64,000 nt of DNA, from positions 1,309,501 to 1,373,500 of the forward strand of contig NC_134645.1 of NCBI RefSeq assembly GCF_030463565.1, in the 5' to 3' direction. The position numbers were made by a program, and so were the translations under genes. The number at the start of each line of letters is the position of its first letter. Position 1 is the first letter of the stretch. The notes under the pieces were generated by a model. That model saw only the letters and a list, made by a program, of their open reading frames with translations, had not been told where the DNA came from and did not search any database. This document shows, in pieces, positions 9,234-20,405 of the stretch. The stretch comes from Pelecanus crispus (Eukaryota; Chordata; Aves; Pelecaniformes; Pelecanidae).

Positions 9234-10190
9234 AGCGTGGTCTGGCTCGCCGCTGGTTGTTGGCGGCCCAGGCCCTCGCCTCGCCGTCTCCCCCTTCCCC
9301 CCGGCGCGGCCGGCTCCTCGCTCCCATCCTAAAGCTTTCTCTCGCTGTCCTTCGGCCGGCACCGCTCTTTCTAACCCCTAATAGGGCCTGAGAGCCTTCA
9401 GGCGTGTATTGCTAAAAAGGGGAGGAAAAAAAAAACACCAACCCCAGAAAGCCGTGGGATCCCTCGCTATCGGCCTCTAAAAGCAACCGAATATTTGGCG
9501 TGGTGTCTCGTGCGCAGGCTGCATTTCCAGTGCATTTTTCCCCTTCTTCATGCGCTTTAAATAGACAAGCCCTGAAATAGGAGTTGGGTCGTGGGAAGGT
9601 CCAGGCTGCCAGGACGGAGCCAAGCTCGGCCGGTCCCCGACGCTGCCCGGAGCAAACGCTTCCATGCGAGGGAAGCGCTGGCCGGCGGCTGCCCCAGCGC
9701 CGCACGGGTGAGGGATGATGCCGTGATGCTCTGCGTTAATAACTCCTTAATCACTTGACCCCCGGCCGGTGTAGCGCAGGGAATCGGCCGGGCTTGGCTG
9801 AAGGCGGTGGCTCTGCAGAAGGCCATTAGAGAAAGGGCAGCGGCATTAGCGTAGCACGCTCCGATGTTTAAACAAACATTCACGTTGCGAAAGCCCCTAC
9901 AAGAGCTTGAGGCAACTGCTCCGCAACAGCGGTTGAGGAGGCTTAAGCGTTTTAGCAGCGCGATTGCAATGTCAATATTTTGAAATATTTCAATTCGGCA
10001 TTTCCCGGTGCAGAATTCGCTGCGCTTAACCTTTTTCAGACCAGGAGACGCCAAGCAACACGGTGACTTCTGCCCCAGCGTTGCAGCGGGCGTGCTCACC
10101 GTCGGGGTGCCGCAGCCACGCACGTAACCGGCCGCGCGCGTACGCGAGCCAGCGTTTTGCACATCGGAGCATCCCCGTGCGCGTCCCGGT

Positions 10191-10229
10191 TTGGACCCGT
10201 TTTTTATTCTTGGACCCGTTTTTTTATTT
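10191..10229. repeat. Two-copy tandem duplication (about 19-20 bp)
   Basis: The unit TTGGACCCGTTTTTTATTC occurs twice back to back with minor differences in the T run. Probably a local slippage duplication. Confidence 0.8.
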
Positions 10230-12073
10230 TACTGTAAAGCTGTCCTTCTCAAGCGGATTCCTGCCCGCAGAGCAGCGTTGGCAGGGAGGCCAGGACGGTG
10301 ACAGCGTTACGGGACTGCCCTGAAGTTAATGGACTGCAGGAGAGACCCTCCAGATGCAGTGCTCCTTGCGCTTTCCGCTTGCTGGGATAGCAAACAAGCA
10401 AAAAGCTAATGAGTTTTAAAAAAAGCTGATCCCGGTTCCCTCGCTGACGGTCCGCCCGCCCTTCCGCATCCTGGGATCTTCTCCTGGAGCTTCCCTGTCG
10501 CAGCAGCTAACTCAGACTTGAACCCTGCGAGTCTGTCTCACCTTTTCGTGCTTAGCAAGCATCCGTCACAACCATGAATTCAATGTTCATCCCAGTAACC
10601 TTCCCATCTGTTGATTTATCTGGGTTTTGTGTGCTGAGTTAGCTCAGTAACGCGGTCGCGAGCGACAGCAATCCAACCGAGGAAGCCAAACAAGAAACCC
10701 CCATGTTCACTTCCCTCCTGTATACCCTAAATATCAAATTCTCCAAAAATCCCAATACTGAAGACTACAGATTTCTGTTGTTCTTCCCCGGAGCTTTTTA
10801 TGCACAGCGCTCCTGGTCGCTGGGATGTCCTCTGGTCAGCAGCAGGGACTGGTGCTGGGTTTTGGGTCTTGGCACATCTGAAGGTTGCAAAGACCTTTGA
10901 TGCAAAACCCCTTCGCCAGCTTCTCCTGCACTCGACAGCTTGGCAAGCTACTGCATGGCACTGGCTTCACTTAAAAAAAAAAAGAGAGAGAAGCATCATT
11001 TGGGTGACACGGAGGTGTCGCTCCTATCTGAGCTGAGAATAAGATGCAGGGATCGACAGCTCCAAAACCGTGGAGCCAAAAAACTGTGTTGGAAGGAAAA
11101 AAAATATTTTGATGCCATCTCAAAGTGGTTTTATGCAGAATTTCCTACTAGAAAAAATGGGGGGAACCTTCTTTCGACTTGTACAAAATCAGAGAGCTCA
11201 ACAGAAAAGCATTTCCTTTCTGCTAAACCGGTACATGTCTTTGCTTTTGTAAAAACACTGCCCGTGTTTTCTCTTTCCAGCTGAGATGGCCAGACAAGCT
11301 GAGCGCTCAAATGACAATTTATTTCAGCAACCCAAGCAAGCATTTTTTGTCCAACCAAGTTCCCTGGACAAAAAAAAAAGGCCATTTCTAACTACAGCTC
11401 CTCCAGACATTTCCAAGCTGGGGTTATGGACAAACCCAAAAATACTTTAAAATAATTTCTCGGTGCATGTCTAAGAGGTCATTCCAGCAGAGTAATTAAT
11501 GAATTGCTGGTGATGTTCTTCATTAGGACGTGTACGGGGTCTAAGCAGGTAGAAGTCAGGACTCCTGTCCCGGGGAAGAGAACGTCTTTTTCAAGACCGC
11601 GGTCTCAGATCCTTTCCTTTGATTTACAAGAATATAGCTAATAACTTTTTGCAGTGGCTTTATTTTTTTTTTTTTCCCTCAATGAATGTTTGAATGTTCC
11701 TGCTGGAGTTGTTTATGGGCTGGTTACAATTTCATGGACAGGAAACCTCCCCCCACGCACACTTTTTAGCGAGATCTTCATCTGCGAAGCTTATGCTAAT
11801 ATTTTTACCCACAGTTTTGGCAAGAGAGTAGTTTTTGGTAACTTAAACACATCATGCTTCTGTTGTTTTTTATTAAATATGCCATGCCTTTTAAATTTTC
11901 TTCTCAGTTGGGCCGATGTTCCCATTTGAGAATCAATCAGGGTCCTGGCTCCGAAGTTAAAAGGCGTTTTGTTTCTCAACCCCCACAGCTGAGCGCATCC
12001 ATAAACCCCTGTTTCAGATAATAATCAAAACCAAATTATCTTCTGGAGACCAGCAGTCCTGCCGAACGCGCTT

Positions 12074-12094
12074 AAAAAAAAAAAAAAAAAAAAA
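12074..12094. repeat. Poly-A tract (21 bp)
   Basis: An uninterrupted A run followed by AT-rich sequence. No retroposon body is recognised upstream. Confidence 0.9.
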
Positions 12095-14022
12095 TTGAAT
12101 TTAAAAAAATTTTAAAAATTAGCTCGCTTGAAGGAACTGCTTCAAAAATGTTTCTCCAAGGCCAAAGAAGGAAACATGTGCCGTCAGCTTGCCATCAGCA
12201 ATGGCTGTTTGTGCAAACTCCCGAGGCTGGGACAAGGGACAATGGGGCCGAGGCGGGGGACACCTGCGCCAGCAGCAGCCGGAGAAGAATAGGAGGAACT
12301 GGGCTTCCTCTGGGGACGTCCTCAAGGACGTCGCCTCGGGTCGGTGGTGTGCAGCAAACCGCCCGCTCCCCCGGGCGAGGAGCGGGGGCCGGCAGCCCCA
12401 GCGCGGCGGGCAGGCTCTTGGGGTGGGGTAACATCTTTTGCACGTGCAGTTTTGGGGGATCTGGGCAACGTGGAACCGGGTTGACTCCTGCTAATGCCGA
12501 GCGCGGGCACTGGGGAGGCTGCCGCCTGTTTGCATGAGTGCACTTTAGTTTCAACGATTTACAGCAACACCTTGTTGGGTACTGCGTAAGATTTTTGTCG
12601 TCCGATTTTAAAGCAAGAAAATCTTAATGCCAGCAGAGCCGACTGGAACATTTTTCCAGCTAAATATCTTTGAGGGATGATGCTTGGGGGCCAGTGTTGT
12701 CGTCCCTTGCTAGGAAGCAGGAATTAGCAGGGCTGTGACAGAAACAAAATCCAAAGTACCAGGAACAGGACGTTGCTTTATTTAGTTTCTAGCTATCATC
12801 GTTATTACATTTATGGCAACGGTGGGTGCATTTGCCTGCATGCCTTGCAGGCAGGCAAAGAAGAATACTAATAATTTTGTGAAGGGTCTCATAATTACGA
12901 AGCCGTGGCACATGGTTAGCTTGCTCTTTCAGCAACTCAAAGCAACTATTTCTGACGTACTTTTCGGATGCAGCCGGGTGTGGGGAGGTGTTCCTCCTTC
13001 CCTGCTCCCGCTCCGCCGGGCTTGCCCTGCCGGCAGGCTCAGCAGAGCTGCGGGTGCTGAGAGGAGCACCAGGAGCCACAAAGCCAAGCTGCTGGAGACC
13101 CCGTGAGTGATTTAAAAATGCCTGGAAGGAAGTAGAAAAGCAAACAACATTGAATACGAGGAGGAGGGGGCCGGAGAAAAACCGCTTCCAGAACTCAGAG
13201 CGTAATGGGACGGATGGAGAATGTTTGGCTTTGCAAACAGCCGAAGCCGGCTGCTGGGACACATCTCTGCGACCCGGCGGGGAGCGAGCGGGGTCTCGCC
13301 CTCGGAGGGGATCCGTTTGCGGCAGGTTGTTGTCTCGTCCTCGTATTCTTCTGCTCAAACGGCAGACCAAGTCAGAAGCCTGGTTCGCCGCGTCACCCCG
13401 GAGGGGACTGAGCCTGCGTTTCGAGGGAACGCGGCGCCGTCGCAGTGGGACTCGGTGCCCCAGTTTATTCATTAATGCGGTGCTTGTCTTTGCAGGAACT
13501 ATATACCCTCTTCCGTTATCACTTATTTTTATATATATAGCAATATTACACGTGCAAACATATACGCATACCTCATATACAGATTTATAAACCTTACTCG
13601 ACGCATTTTTATCGACAGGTATATCAGAATTCCCGTCGGGCTACAGCAGGTTCTCCTAAGTCTGACTGAGGAATACCACGCTCCGCAAATCCTCCCAGGA
13701 TTTTCGCAGGGGCCTTTACACAGAGAAAGAAAAATACTCCCTGTGAATAAATGCATCAAAGTCAACTTTATAAAAAAAGCAAATGAAAATATTTCGCATT
13801 CTTTAGCGGTAATGGCTCGGAATTATTTTTGCAAGACCTTCTTTTAGCGCTGTTAGTTTTTCTAAGTGGCTGTAACAAAGCGAGGGCCTCAGCGCGGAGG
13901 GGGAGGATGTGTTTCCACCTTGCTGTCAGTTGTTAAAACAGCTGGGAAGGCTCGCGAAGCACTAACGCAGCGTATGTTCCTCACCGGCATAGCAGAGGCA
14001 CTGCAAAAAGCTGCTGCTGATG

Positions 14023-14412
14023 GCAGAATCATAGAATCGCAGAATCGTTTAGGTTGGAAAAGACCTTGAAGATCATCCAGTCCAACCATGAACCCAACAC
14101 TACCAAGTCCACCACTAAACCAGTTCAGGGGAGAGTAGCAATTTCATGTTTCCTGGCTTGGTGGCTGGATTATTTTTAATGAAAGTAAAAACTAGGAATC
14201 ACTAAGGTTGGAAAGGATCTCTAAGATCATCAGCCCAACCATCAACCCAACACCCCCATGCCCACTAAACCATGTCCCAAAGTGCCACCTCTGCCCGTTT
14301 TTTGAACTCATCCAGGGATGGGGACTCCCCCACCTCTCTGGGCAGCCTGTTCCAATGCTTGACTACCCTATCCATGAAGAAATTTTTCTTAATATCCAAT
14401 CTAAATCTCCTC
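14023..14412 (-). mobile_element. CR1 LINE, composite copy with two 3' ends
   Basis: Reading the minus strand back from the 3' tail at 14023, a first CR1 3' unit (about 14023-14130) is followed by the linker ending in CTGGATTATTTTTAATGAAA (plus strand, to about 14190). A second CR1 3' unit (about 14191-14412) then follows, extending into the region seen in longer CR1 copies, such as the tract complementary to TTGGATATTA. The same arrangement occurs on the other strand at 32722-33259. Confidence 0.93.
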
Positions 14413-14998
14413 AGGAGGAGGCTGAGCAGCCAGCCAGGCCCAGGCAATGGATGGGACCGTAGCCAGTGTTATTCGGGTTTATTCTGGAGCCGACGGACCA
14501 CCGAGCCCCAGAGGTGCGGTCACCCCCAATGCCGAAGAGCATCGGCTTCGGGCAGCGGGTCCGCAAAGCCATTTCTGCATCAGGCTACGTAAATCCACAG
14601 TCACCAGGGTCTGGATGACTTTTGAACAGCAAGGGGTTTTAAAAATAAGATGTTATCAGCGGCTCACATGAAAGGCAGCCCCATGAAGAGAGCACTTCCC
14701 TCTCCGGCGAGTCTCATCGGCTTCGCCCGCCCGCCCGGCGGAGAAGAACCAGCGCTTTTTATCCCCAAAGGCTGGGGCTGGGCACCGTGCTGCGCGCCTC
14801 TGTTTATTTTTCCTGCCTTTCCCTCTGCGCTGCGGATGATGCTGCCCCTTCGAGGTGCAACACTAGAATTGGGGAGGGGTCTGGATAAAAGCGGGGTGCT
14901 GGGGTGAGGATGCTCAAAAACCCAAGCAGGAGTTTCAGCAGGAAGGCGGCTTGGCAGGCTTTCAGCGGATGAGGACACGTGTCCTACAAAGCCGGTGA
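14413..14998. other. Unique sequence, no gene seen
   Basis: GC-moderate sequence left of a poly-T tract. A 339-codon open frame crosses it on the minus strand, but it reads through the poly-T as Lys and has no domain. Confidence 0.5.
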
Positions 14999-15026
14999 TT
15001 TTTTTTTTTTTTTTTCTTTTTTTTTT
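14999..15026. repeat. Poly-T tract with one C
   Basis: A 28-base homopolymer-like run followed immediately by ACAG, so it resembles a strong polypyrimidine tract and splice acceptor on the plus strand. No exon with a convincing frame follows. Confidence 0.85.
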
Positions 15027-17432
15027 ACAGGCTCTGCTAGTTTTGGCGTGGAGCCCTTCATGAGCAAACGCAGGTGATAGCTGTGGCGTCGGGGAGGGTT
15101 CGTCGATGGTCATGGGCCAGTGGCTGTGGCCGGGGAAAATGCGGCTCGTTTGCCAGCCTCTGCCGCTCTTCTGGGAAAAAAATGCGTTTCCCTGGGATGT
15201 TTTTCCACCTGCAGAAAAAGCTTTTCCCCCTCCTCCTGAGGAAGGGATGACCGAGGGCCAGCAGCAGTCTGCTCTGGTTCCCATCCCCTTCTGCAAAGAT
15301 CCCTGCGGGAAGTGGCCACCTTTTCCAGAGCAAATGAAAACCTGTTTAAAATGACATCTCCTTTGAAAAGTTACTGTTATTTGGCAAGCTGGCCCTATTT
15401 CATGATAACGAAGGTAGTAATTGTGCCTGAAGGCAGCACCGGGGAGCCTCTTTGACGGGTGAGCACTGCCGTGTGGACGCAAGAGAAGAAGGCATCCCCA
15501 TCTGCACAGCACCCAGGTCTCCATCCTCACGTTACCGTGTGTCCTGCCTTCTGGAAAACTGCACAGAAACACCAATCCCGTGCCCAGAGAACGCTTGGAC
15601 CACCTGAGGCTAATAAATAGTCTTATTTTATTGAGCTGTGGTCCTAGCAAACGAGTAAAAAAAAAGAAAAACAAACAAAACACCCAAGTATTATTGATTT
15701 ATTAAGTGAAGAGGGTGTTTGGGTTGCAGCTAGGAGCGTGTTGGTGGGCTGGGTGGGAGGACACCGAGACCTCCCATCTCCCCTGCCATAACGCGATTGC
15801 CTGGGTGCTGCCGTGCATTTCTCGATGGTTTTATTTTCCCCAGCCTCCCCTGGTTTTTAGGAGCAATATAACGACGGATCGCTGAGGTGAGGCGTGCGTT
15901 GCGTGAGCTACAGCTAAAGCAACTAATTTTACTTTTTCCTTTCCAAAGCCATGGGTTTTGTGACCAGCTCTTAGCTTATTTCATACCTGCAAAGAGCGGC
16001 TGGGTCCTTCAGCCTGGTTAGCACGTCTGCCCAGGACGAGGACCGCGGCAGGGCACAGGGATCGCCCCGGGGACGGGACCAAAGCCAAAGCGGGGTTAAG
16101 TCGAATAGATTTGTCCTCCTCTCCTGCTGTTGGCAGTTCTAGTGAGGAGAGCGCTGTGTTTCGTCTCCCTGGGAAGAGGAGTACAATAAGGATGGGAGTG
16201 GGAGGAAAATGAAAACACATGTGGCAAGGACAAGACGGGAGGGAGAGGCAGCGTGCATCCAAACTCATCAACTGCCCCCTTTTCACTTGTTTTTATTGCC
16301 TTCATTTATCTCCCTGGCTGTGAGTTTCCAGTGTAAATTGTGTGTCTGTCTTTCTTGGCAGCTGGGGAACGGCTCCAAAATGTTATTTTTATGAAGTTTG
16401 TTCCCCAGTTAAAAGGGTGGTTTAAAGGGCAGGTTGTTACCAGGGCTGGCTTTCTCATCGCCCTGTCCTCTCCCCGGCGATCCCAATGGCCGTGGGAGAT
16501 CTATACCTTTTTTCTGGGGAGCTGCTTATGCCATCTATCAGCTGCTAACTATCAAGCCTTGGGATCTGGGCTTGCTTCTCCATTTAGAAAAGGCTTTGCT
16601 GCTGTTCTTTGCGTGTAGGGCAGCTGAGCTGAGCGCTCCTGAGCTGGACTCGGGCTCTGCTGCGGCTGGTTTTGTACATCCCCAGAGCAATATAAAAATC
16701 CCTTGCTCGGAGCTATTTGTAATCTACACAAATTCTATCCGAGCAGAAGGGTTAAATCCAGCGGGAGTGCTTCCATTTGCAGTCGCGGGGGTGTGAAGCA
16801 ACGTGAGGTGAACCCTCCTCTGCTCCTGTGCCCCCCTGCGCACGCAGGAGCTCTTCAGCATGGTCACGGAAAGCCCCTGCTCCATCTCTGTCACTATAAA
16901 GGTCTATCAGCTACGTATGTACATACGTGTCAGCCATCAAGATGCTGTTCTTCACCAGCACCTTCTCCATCGCCCTGTCCCCGCTGCAAGGCTGTGCTGT
17001 TGCTGCAGCAGGTTGGAAAGCCGGGCTCGGGGACAGCAGCCTGCGCCCGCCACCCAGGGCCACCGGCGTACACAGGTGCAAGGGGGGTCAGCGCGGCTGG
17101 TTTCGGAAAGCACGGGGTGCAAACCCAGCCTGCCTGAGCCGAATTGCACGCCTGCCTTTTCTGCAGCGGACCTGGCCCCGTGGTCCCCATCCTGCTCGCA
17201 ACGGCACTCAGCACTTCCCCGGGTGAGTGATAAGCTGCTCCCTCTATCCCGGGTCATGACTTAAATCGCAGCAAGGGAGATTTAAGTTAACTATGTGGAG
17301 AATTTTTTAACTAAAAATTCCTGGCCGGGAGGCAGATGAGGTGTCTTGCTGGGGCCCTCCTCAGGCATCCTTTCCACGTGCGCTGCTGCCGACCTGCTGC
17401 CCTGGGACTTGCGCTGCGTGCAAAGTTAAACC
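15027..17432. other. Intergenic, no gene seen
   Basis: Unique, moderately GC-rich sequence. Several open frames of 90-140 codons lie on both strands at 16430-17260, with no recognisable motif and in competing overlapping frames. I see no repeat body. Confidence 0.5.
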
Positions 17433-17456
17433 ACAGAATCATAGAATCGTAGAACG
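17433..17456 (-). mobile_element. Probable CR1 tail remnant
   Basis: Only the terminal octamer-type tail (AGAATCATAGAATCGTAGAA on the plus strand) is recognisable. The CR1 body next to it has diverged or was never inserted. It may be the extreme 3' end of a very short CR1 insertion. Confidence 0.5.
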
Positions 17457-20310
17457 CTTTACGCATCTGAGCATCTGCAGGACCAGAGCCTGGATGCGTC
17501 CCCCCGAAAGGCTCAGCGCAGCCTGGTCCGAAGCCTCAGCTGCAGCTCAGCGCGCTCACGGCTGGCGGGCAGAGGGGAAGGGGTGTTCGCAGCCCCCCCA
17601 GCCCAAAGTCATGGCCACAAAGCCGTGCCTTTTAGAAGGAAGCAAAAAGGTGCTTTTGCATGTAAAATGTCTTCTGGGGGCCGTTCTGAAAGTCTTTTCA
17701 AAAATAACGTTTGCTGCATTCCAGCAGCTCTGCTGTAGCTCCCCCAGGAGCCTGGAAAACAAGATTAAAAATTTGATCGTTTTGATTGACAAATGCTGGA
17801 TAAAACCCAACAGGGCCGGGTCCAAATGTGCTATTGATCTGACCTGACGCTGAACCGCGGCACCGAAATCGGAAGATCTGCGGCGTCGAGTTTTATTTCC
17901 CACGATTGAGGTCTCGCTCTACTCCGTTACCTGCCAGGATTTCTATACGTGCCCACGTGTTCCTACACCGTGCATACCGTAGGCAATAATTTACAATGAA
18001 GCTGTGCACTTTTCCGTTTTTTTATTGTAAAGGAGTTTCTACCTTGCCTCCACAGCCTCGCAGGCTTTCGTTCCTCTTCTGTGGAACTCCCTGAGCCTTA
18101 GCTGAGGGGCTTATTGCTCAATATTTAAGGACGGAACCGAGATGTCAGGGATGTGGTTACAGTCGTGGTTTCAGCCACCCGTGAAACCTGGGGGCTGTAT
18201 CAGCCCCTGGAAGGAGCGGACATCATTAGGGCGGGTCGATGTAATCAATCTCTCTGGGCGGACATCCTCTGCTTCTGATTCTCCTTCTAAAGGCTCCTGC
18301 TTGTTTATTTTCCAATTAAACTTAGCAGGAAGGGGGCAATTAAAAGCAAGGCATGAAAGCCCAGTGGCTCGGTTGGTATCACACGCCGCAGCGCAACGGA
18401 GAGGCGTTATCTCCATCTCCCCAGGCTCTGCGCTCCACAGATAAAGATTTTCTTTTAATTCCCATTTAGCGAATGGAACTATCGCGGCCCACAATCTCTG
18501 TCTTCCCCTTGCCCCGACGTATCGCTGTTTGCTTTCTACAGCGCGACTCTCCCCGAGGACCGGGAACGATTGCTGTTATCGAGCGTCCTCCTCCTCTCAC
18601 CTGCAGCACTTTTCCCTGCATCGTCAGCCCGTGGCCAAGCCTTTGGGGCAGCCCCTGCTTTAGCGAGCCAGGGGAAGCGGGGACGCGAAGCGCGCGGGAC
18701 GGGGGCCAGCAAGCAGAGCGCAGCAGCAGCAGCGCAAACGCAGCGCTTCAATCCCCGTCCCGGCGCTGGACGGAGAGGTTTTGGGAGGCTGCTGCTTGCT
18801 TTTTGGCGCGTTACGACGGTTTAAGTAAGGCTTGCCGTGCTGCTCGCCTGTTGCACTCTGCCCCGTCGGATGAACTCCCCGTCTTCACGCCGAAGGAGCG
18901 TGCTTTCCACCCAGCGTGGCTGGGTGACACCTCGCTGCATCTGCTCGCGCAGATTAAATAATTCCATAACTTGGGAATAAACTCTGCAGGGCTTGATTTT
19001 GCAGGGTTCCACTGAGGAGCCACCCCAGCTGCTCCTTTTTGCTAATGGCTGCGATAAGTGCCTCCACCCCGACACCTGCAACAGGCTGGGTTTGTAGGGA
19101 GCCCTTTGCTGGTGGCATCTCCAAGGAGGGCACCCTCGGGGAAGTCTTTAAGCCGCTCCTTTTGACAAGAACTCATTGCAAACCCCGAGGAGGAGTCCCA
19201 GGGTGAAGCTGGGTATCTGTGCTGCCTAAACCCCCCGCCACGCTGCCACAACACAGGCTCAACAGGCAGCAGCTCCTTGGGTTTTCTTGGGTTGCTGCCC
19301 CTGGGTGGAGCCCCTTCCCCAGGTGATGGGGATCAGGCTGTGCTCCTCAGGGCTCCGCGGGCATCAGGCTCGCCCAGCTGCAGCTATTTTACTCGGCTGC
19401 TTCCCCCAGCACACTTCTTTTGAGAGCTTGGGCTGTGAGGACCTTCTCTGCACTGTGCATCAGATATTGCTCCATGTTCCACGTGCGTTGGTCCTGCAGA
19501 CTCCAGGTGAGCATCTACAGACTTTGCTATGGCAGGTAGGGGATGAAACGGCTGTACTGCACGTTGTAAAATGGTCTGGTGAAGCTTCTTGGAGGTGTTT
19601 TTGTCTTGGCTCTGGTGGTGCTGTAGCTGCTGGTTGGTAATTCCTGAGAAGCTGTTTTGGTGGAGCTTGCTGCAGGACTGAGCTATGGTGCATCCTGGAC
19701 CACTGTGCCTTTGGAGGTGTTGAGCTGTCAGGTCCATTATTTTTGTTACAAGACCGATTGCTCGGTGACCTACCTGCTGCAGTGGGTTTGTCTTTGGAGA
19801 CCCCAAACCCATTGGGAGAAACCCTCCAGGAGAAGGGGGCTGAAGCAACCTGGCCCTCTCCCTGGTGGCTTTGCCTTTGGCAAAGGGGTATGGGTAGTGT
19901 TGGTTCTTTTTTGGGGGCTGCAGGAAAATGAGCTGCCTGTTGCTGGTTAAATGCTTGCTCTTGGTATTTTGGGTTGTTCTCTGGGAGAATGTGCTGTTTG
20001 GGCAAGCACAGGGGAAATGGGGCCCTGACCCTGTATTTTTATGGGCTCCCAGCTGTACAGCAAAAATCAATGTCGTTTGCGTCGTGCTTCAGCGTATTTG
20101 CACAACACGTTGGTGAAACGCGGGTCAAAGTGTTCATGCGATGTTTGCCTTTTACTTAACTGCAAAAAGATGGGATGACTCCCTCTTCCCAGAAATAGCA
20201 TTAATGGTCTGTGGAAAGGACAGTGTGGTAAGTAGAAGCATGGAACACTGATGGTGGTTTGGATGGATTTCTGGGACTTGTATGGCTTTCTGCTGCAGAA
20301 AATAACAAAG
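17457..20310. other. Intergenic, includes a G+T-rich, CpG-poor block
   Basis: 17457-19280 is ordinary unique sequence. About 19290-20070 is different: the plus strand is visibly rich in G and T, CpG is scarce, and a 228-codon frame (20070-19384, minus strand) stays open. That protein has no recognisable domain. The block may be an old unrecognised repeat or part of an unannotated transcript. Confidence 0.45.
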
Positions 20311-20405
20311 ATTGGCTTAGAGTAGACTTGGCAGTGTAGGTTAATGGTTGGACTGGATGATCTTAAAGGTCTTTTCCAACCTAAACGATTCTATGATTCT
20401 ATGAA
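20311..20405 (+). mobile_element. CR1 LINE 3' end (truncated)
   Basis: About 95 bases of the CR1 terminal segment, including GGTTGGACTGGATGATCTTA and the tail GATTCTATGATTCTATGA. Strongly 5'-truncated, as is typical for this family. Confidence 0.93.

Larger units (their letters stand above)
9400..14022. other. Intergenic desert, part 1: no gene seen
   Basis: Unique sequence upstream of CD93. Contents: a two-copy tandem duplication near 10191-10229, poly-A at 12074-12094, GC-rich patches at about 12230-12500 and 13010-13450 with overlapping open frames on both strands, and an AT-rich stretch at 13500-13600. None of the ORFs has a recognisable domain. CD93 enhancers could lie here, but I cannot identify them by eye. 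Confidence 0.5.

Noticed and set aside
7528-9381. 617-codon and several other long frames antisense to or overlapping CD93
   Set aside because: Very high GC and CD93 codon structure keep other frames free of stops. Only the minus-strand frame has C-type-lectin, EGF, membrane and tail features.
12789-13472. 227-codon minus-strand frame as a gene
   Set aside because: Low-complexity Arg/Ser/Pro-rich translation of a GC-rich patch, overlapping frames on the plus strand, no domain.
14999-15030. Poly-T followed by ACAG as a splice acceptor
   Set aside because: A polypyrimidine-AG pattern arises by chance next to any long T run. No exon-like frame or donor follows.
14664-15683. 339-codon open frame on the minus strand
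   Set aside because: It reads through the poly-T tract as a Lys/Arg run, has no recognisable domain, overlaps frames on the other strand, and lacks any codon or motif signal. Chance ORF.
19384-20070. 228-codon minus-strand frame as a retroviral gag or other gene
   Set aside because: No zinc knuckle, protease or other motif could be seen. Kept only as a composition anomaly.
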